From positions 1 through 25,133 of the forward strand of contig SFET01000045.1 in the NCBI GenBank assembly GCA_004557125.1: a DNA stretch of 25,133 nucleotides, given 5' to 3'. The translations under genes were made by a program, and so were the position numbers. Below are positions 23,188-25,133 of the stretch, piece by piece. How positions within the stretch are numbered: position 1 is the first letter of the stretch; each line of letters opens with the position of its first letter. A model generated the notes under the pieces. The model was not told where the DNA came from. It ran no database searches and worked only from the letters and a program-made list of their open reading frames with translations. This DNA comes from Clostridiales bacterium. Lineage in GTDB: Bacteria; Bacillota; Clostridia; Christensenellales; Aristaeellaceae.

Positions 23188-23781
23188 TCACTTCCAGGCA
23201 TCATTGCTGAATGCCATGATATTCGCGGCAGTCCATACGCCGTTGTGATAGACATAGGGCACCGCTGATTTCCATTCGCCGCCGGTGAAGATCCTTGCTT
23301 TGCTGTCGTCGTAGGTGAGCGTGAAATAGGGACGCTGGCTTTGATAGGACGAGGACGGATTGTAGCCACGGATGCGGGAAAGCGAGCTGCTGCCGCCCGT
23401 GCCGTAGGCCCACAGGCGCAGTGTACCGTTCTGCCCGTCGCGGCAGTAAGCCTGTATGACCTCGGTCAGATCAATTGCCTTGCTGCCCGTCTTGGTGCCC
23501 ATCACGATTCCGGTCTTGCTCGTAAGGAGCGTCTTGCGGTCGCTCCATGCGGTGTTGTAGCTGTAGCCTATGGTCAGCGTTGCGGAATACGCGGTCACGA
23601 TATGGACATTCAGGACAGCCTGCCGGATCTGCAGCGTGCTTTTCTCCACGGGCAGCGCAGAGAAGTCCATCCTGAATGCGCGGTTCGAGGAGTAATAGTA
23701 ATTATCGTCAGCGGCGACGGTTGTGCCGCTGGTGTTGTAGTAATAGCCGCCGGACGGCCTCCATGTGTATGTTTTCGACAT
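23188..23781 (-). CDS. Phage tail-appendage protein with DNRLRE-like beta module
   Basis: The 197-residue protein starts SKTYTWRPSGGYYYNTSG and is rich in Tyr, Ser and Thr. Residues about 20-155 fit the DNRLRE-type beta-sandwich: DDNYYYSSNRAFRMDFSALP, then IDLTEVIQAYCRDGQNG, then a closing RPYFTLTYDD strand. Such modules are better known from cell-surface or exported proteins and may bind carbohydrate. The last 35 residues (RIFTGGEWKSAVPYVYHNGVW) look like a short tail-fibre end repeat. It starts 9 bases after the preceding gene's stop, with a GTGAGG ribosome site. The place between tail genes and endolysin suggests a receptor-binding or decoration role. The identification rests on motif resemblance by eye. 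Confidence 0.65.
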   Translation of the reverse strand: MSKTYTWRPSGGYYYNTSGTTVAADDNYYYSSNRAFRMDFSALPVEKSTLQIRQAVLNVHIVTAYSATLTIGYSYNTAWSDRKTLLTSKTGIVMGTKTGSKAIDLTEVIQAYCRDGQNGTLRLWAYGTGGSSSLSRIRGYNPSSSYQSQRPYFTLTYDDSKARIFTGGEWKSAVPYVYHNGVWTAANIMAFSNDAWK

Positions 23782-23790
23782 GCTTCGACC

Positions 23791-24822
23791 TCACTCCACA
23801 ACAAAGTACAGCTGCCCTTCGACGGGATTCTCGGGCATTGCGCTGCTCGAACCGTAGACTGCTGATCCGTTCAGGACAATGGGATAGGCGCATTCAAACA
23901 GCGGGTTGTTCTCCGTCGCCGCGCTGAACTTTCCGAATGCGACGCCGCCCGTCCGGCAGCCGGACATGTGAACGTTGGCAAAGGCTCTGGGAATATTTGC
24001 TGTGGCACTGCGTGTCTCATAGCCATTGCTGACGACCAGGAGAAAGCTCCAGTCGCTGCCGTTGGAAAAGGATGTGGTAATTGCCGAGGTACTGTCCGTG
24101 ATGCCGGTGAGCATCTGCGCGATGGTAGCGTTGAGGGTTGTAACCGTGTCGGATGCGGTCGCAGGATTGTGGTCGGAGCTTCTGTACAGCTTTGCACTGT
24201 AGCCGTGGCCGGTGAACACGCTGTCGCTTACGTCACTGGTGAGACGGATGCTGGTCTTTACGCTTGCGGACTCATCGTTGGGCGCGCGCTCCACTGCAAA
24301 CGAAAGGCGGGGATTATCCCGGGCAGACAGGATGGCGAGGTATTCACCATCGCTGCCGCGCAGATTGCCGAAGTTCTCGTAGTTGCTTCCATTGGCAAAT
24401 GTGGCGTTGGTCACGATGCTCAGATGCAGCTTGGCAGCGCTGACCGGGAACAGGTAGTTGCTCCCGTCCACGGCGTAATAGCCCGGAAGGAAGGGAAAGG
24501 TTCCTGTGAAGGTCTTGCTGACATTGCTTCCCCAGGAGATGGAGGACATCGCAAAGCTGGGGCCACCGTGCAGGTAGACATCCGAGACATATCCTGTGCC
24601 GCTGGAGGCGTTCGTACTGGGATAGGTGCCACTCAGTGTGATGTAACAGCTGGTGACACTTTTTCCGGAGGTATTTTTCAGGGTGATGGAAAAGGAGACG
24701 CTCTCTCCGACAGCGATGACGCTGGGCGAAAATGATAGCGCCGTGATGGTAAAGTAGCCAGAGTCTGATGTGACCCCCTTCGATTCTGTTTGTTCAGGCG
24801 AGTTTGAATACCAGCCCGCCAT
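23791..24822 (-). CDS. Phage tail-fibre/baseplate-associated structural protein
   Basis: The 343-residue protein is rich in Ser, Thr, Asn and Gly, with no enzyme motif. Residues about 30-115 resemble an immunoglobulin-like beta fold (IAVGESVSFSITLKNTSGKSV). The C-terminal part has TGGVAFGKFSAATENNPLFEC, a sequence type repeatedly seen in minor structural proteins of Bacillota siphoviruses, followed by MPENPVEGQLYFVVE. Its ATG lies inside the end of the preceding tail gene, giving a 29-base overlap in another frame. It is followed within 9 bases by the DNRLRE-like gene, so both belong to the tail-tip operon. I infer a place in the tail tip or fibre; the ligand is unknown. The start is the first ATG and has no strong ribosome site, as expected for coupled translation. 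Confidence 0.7.
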   Translation of the reverse strand: MAGWYSNSPEQTESKGVTSDSGYFTITALSFSPSVIAVGESVSFSITLKNTSGKSVTSCYITLSGTYPSTNASSGTGYVSDVYLHGGPSFAMSSISWGSNVSKTFTGTFPFLPGYYAVDGSNYLFPVSAAKLHLSIVTNATFANGSNYENFGNLRGSDGEYLAILSARDNPRLSFAVERAPNDESASVKTSIRLTSDVSDSVFTGHGYSAKLYRSSDHNPATASDTVTTLNATIAQMLTGITDSTSAITTSFSNGSDWSFLLVVSNGYETRSATANIPRAFANVHMSGCRTGGVAFGKFSAATENNPLFECAYPIVLNGSAVYGSSSAMPENPVEGQLYFVVE

Positions 24823-25133
24823 CTGAAGATCGTCGGAGCTGGTAGTTGCCGAACTGCACGTAGCTGCCCGCGAATTTGGAATACTTCTGCCCGCTCATGA
24901 CCACGTTCACGGACTCCGAGTCGATGAGCACCTCGCCGCTGGACTGATTGTCGCCAACATGCAGACCGTCATCGTCGATGCGCACGACCCGCTGGAAATC
25001 CACCTGTGGAAGGGCAGCATCCGCTGTGTTTTGCGCATGGGTGGCATCCAGCTGCGCCTGGTAGGCGATCTGTGAAACACTTCTGAGCGTGCCGCCATAG
25101 CAGATGAAGATGGGATGCTCCGGGTAGAGGTAC
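24794..25133 (-). CDS. Phage tail structural protein, C-terminal fragment
   Basis: The frame enters from the right edge and ends in a TGA at 24796-24794; about 112 residues are visible. The peptide has HPIFICYGGTLRSVSQIAYQ, an Ala/Gln-rich helix (AQLDATHAQNTADAALPQ) and a beta-rich end (VRIDDDGLHVGDNQSSGEVL, GSYVQFGNYQLRRSSDGGL). This end style, with an I-D-x-x-G-L-x-V-G-D pattern, is usual for the C-terminal region of tail endopeptidase or minor structural proteins in siphoviruses. The gene must be much longer outside the window. An internal GTG at 25003 is not its start. Confidence 0.75.
   Translation of the reverse strand, partial: YLYPEHPIFICYGGTLRSVSQIAYQAQLDATHAQNTADAALPQVDFQRVVRIDDDGLHVGDNQSSGEVLIDSESVNVVMSGQKYSKFAGSYVQFGNYQLRRSSDGGLVFKLA

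Larger units (their letters stand above)
18536..25133. mobile_element. Prophage, left part, integrated in comM
   Basis: From the comM junction to the right edge the visible genes, all on the minus strand, are two serine recombinases, a holin, an endolysin, two tail-appendage proteins and the end of a tail structural protein. The DNA at 18540-21500 is less G+C-rich than the host genes. This is the late-gene/lysis/integrase end of a tailed phage, probably siphovirus-like. Head, packaging, replication and control genes would be beyond the window. Confidence 0.9.

Overview
The window looks like the chromosome of a fairly high-GC Clostridia-type Bacillota. Reasons: a T-box leader with a sigma-A promoter, strong GGAGG-type ribosome sites, an hslV-hslU / trmFO / topA / dprA / comM block close to the Bacillus smf-topA-gid-clpQ-clpY order, and prophage genes of clostridial style. 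The genus cannot be fixed by eye; a Christensenellales- or Ruminococcaceae-like gut clostridium is a guess.

Layout. 1-106 is the tail of a corrinoid protein. 164-1223 is a poorly coding strip holding a decayed tyrosine integrase, a helically phased array of TGCA-core sites, and a tRNA-Arg (ACG) with its own promoter and terminator. 1243-3723 (minus) carries a YfcE-type phosphodiesterase and a sodium:amino-acid (AGCS) symporter under an apparent glycine T-box. 4047-6646 (plus) is a two-gene unit with a 4-base overlap: an E2/CAT-fold acyltransferase-like protein whose catalytic His position is Glu, and an acyl-CoA ligase. 6937-7784 (minus) is a frameshifted homocysteine methyltransferase. 7854-10196 (minus) is a nucleotidyltransferase / left-handed helix / phosphomannomutase-like fusion. 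10369-11241 (plus) is an exported SH3 plus PQQ-like repeat protein.

11347-18535 (minus) reads, in transcription order, comM (3' part only), dprA, topA, trmFO, hslV, hslU, with short gaps or overlaps. It combines DNA uptake/processing, supercoiling, tRNA modification and proteolysis. The xerC/codV gene found between trmFO and hslV in Bacillus is absent.

From about 18536 to the right edge lies part of a prophage inserted inside comM, just before the Walker-B-like segment. In transcription order (minus strand) the visible genes are a tail protein, two tail-appendage proteins, an NlpC/P60-PG-binding-SH3 endolysin, a holin, and two translationally coupled large serine recombinases next to the attachment junction. 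The other comM half and the rest of the phage should lie beyond the window. The points most worth a second look are the recombinase pair and comM disruption, the chimeric ORF and possible promoter at the junction, the phased TGCA array, and the acyltransferase-like/ligase pair.
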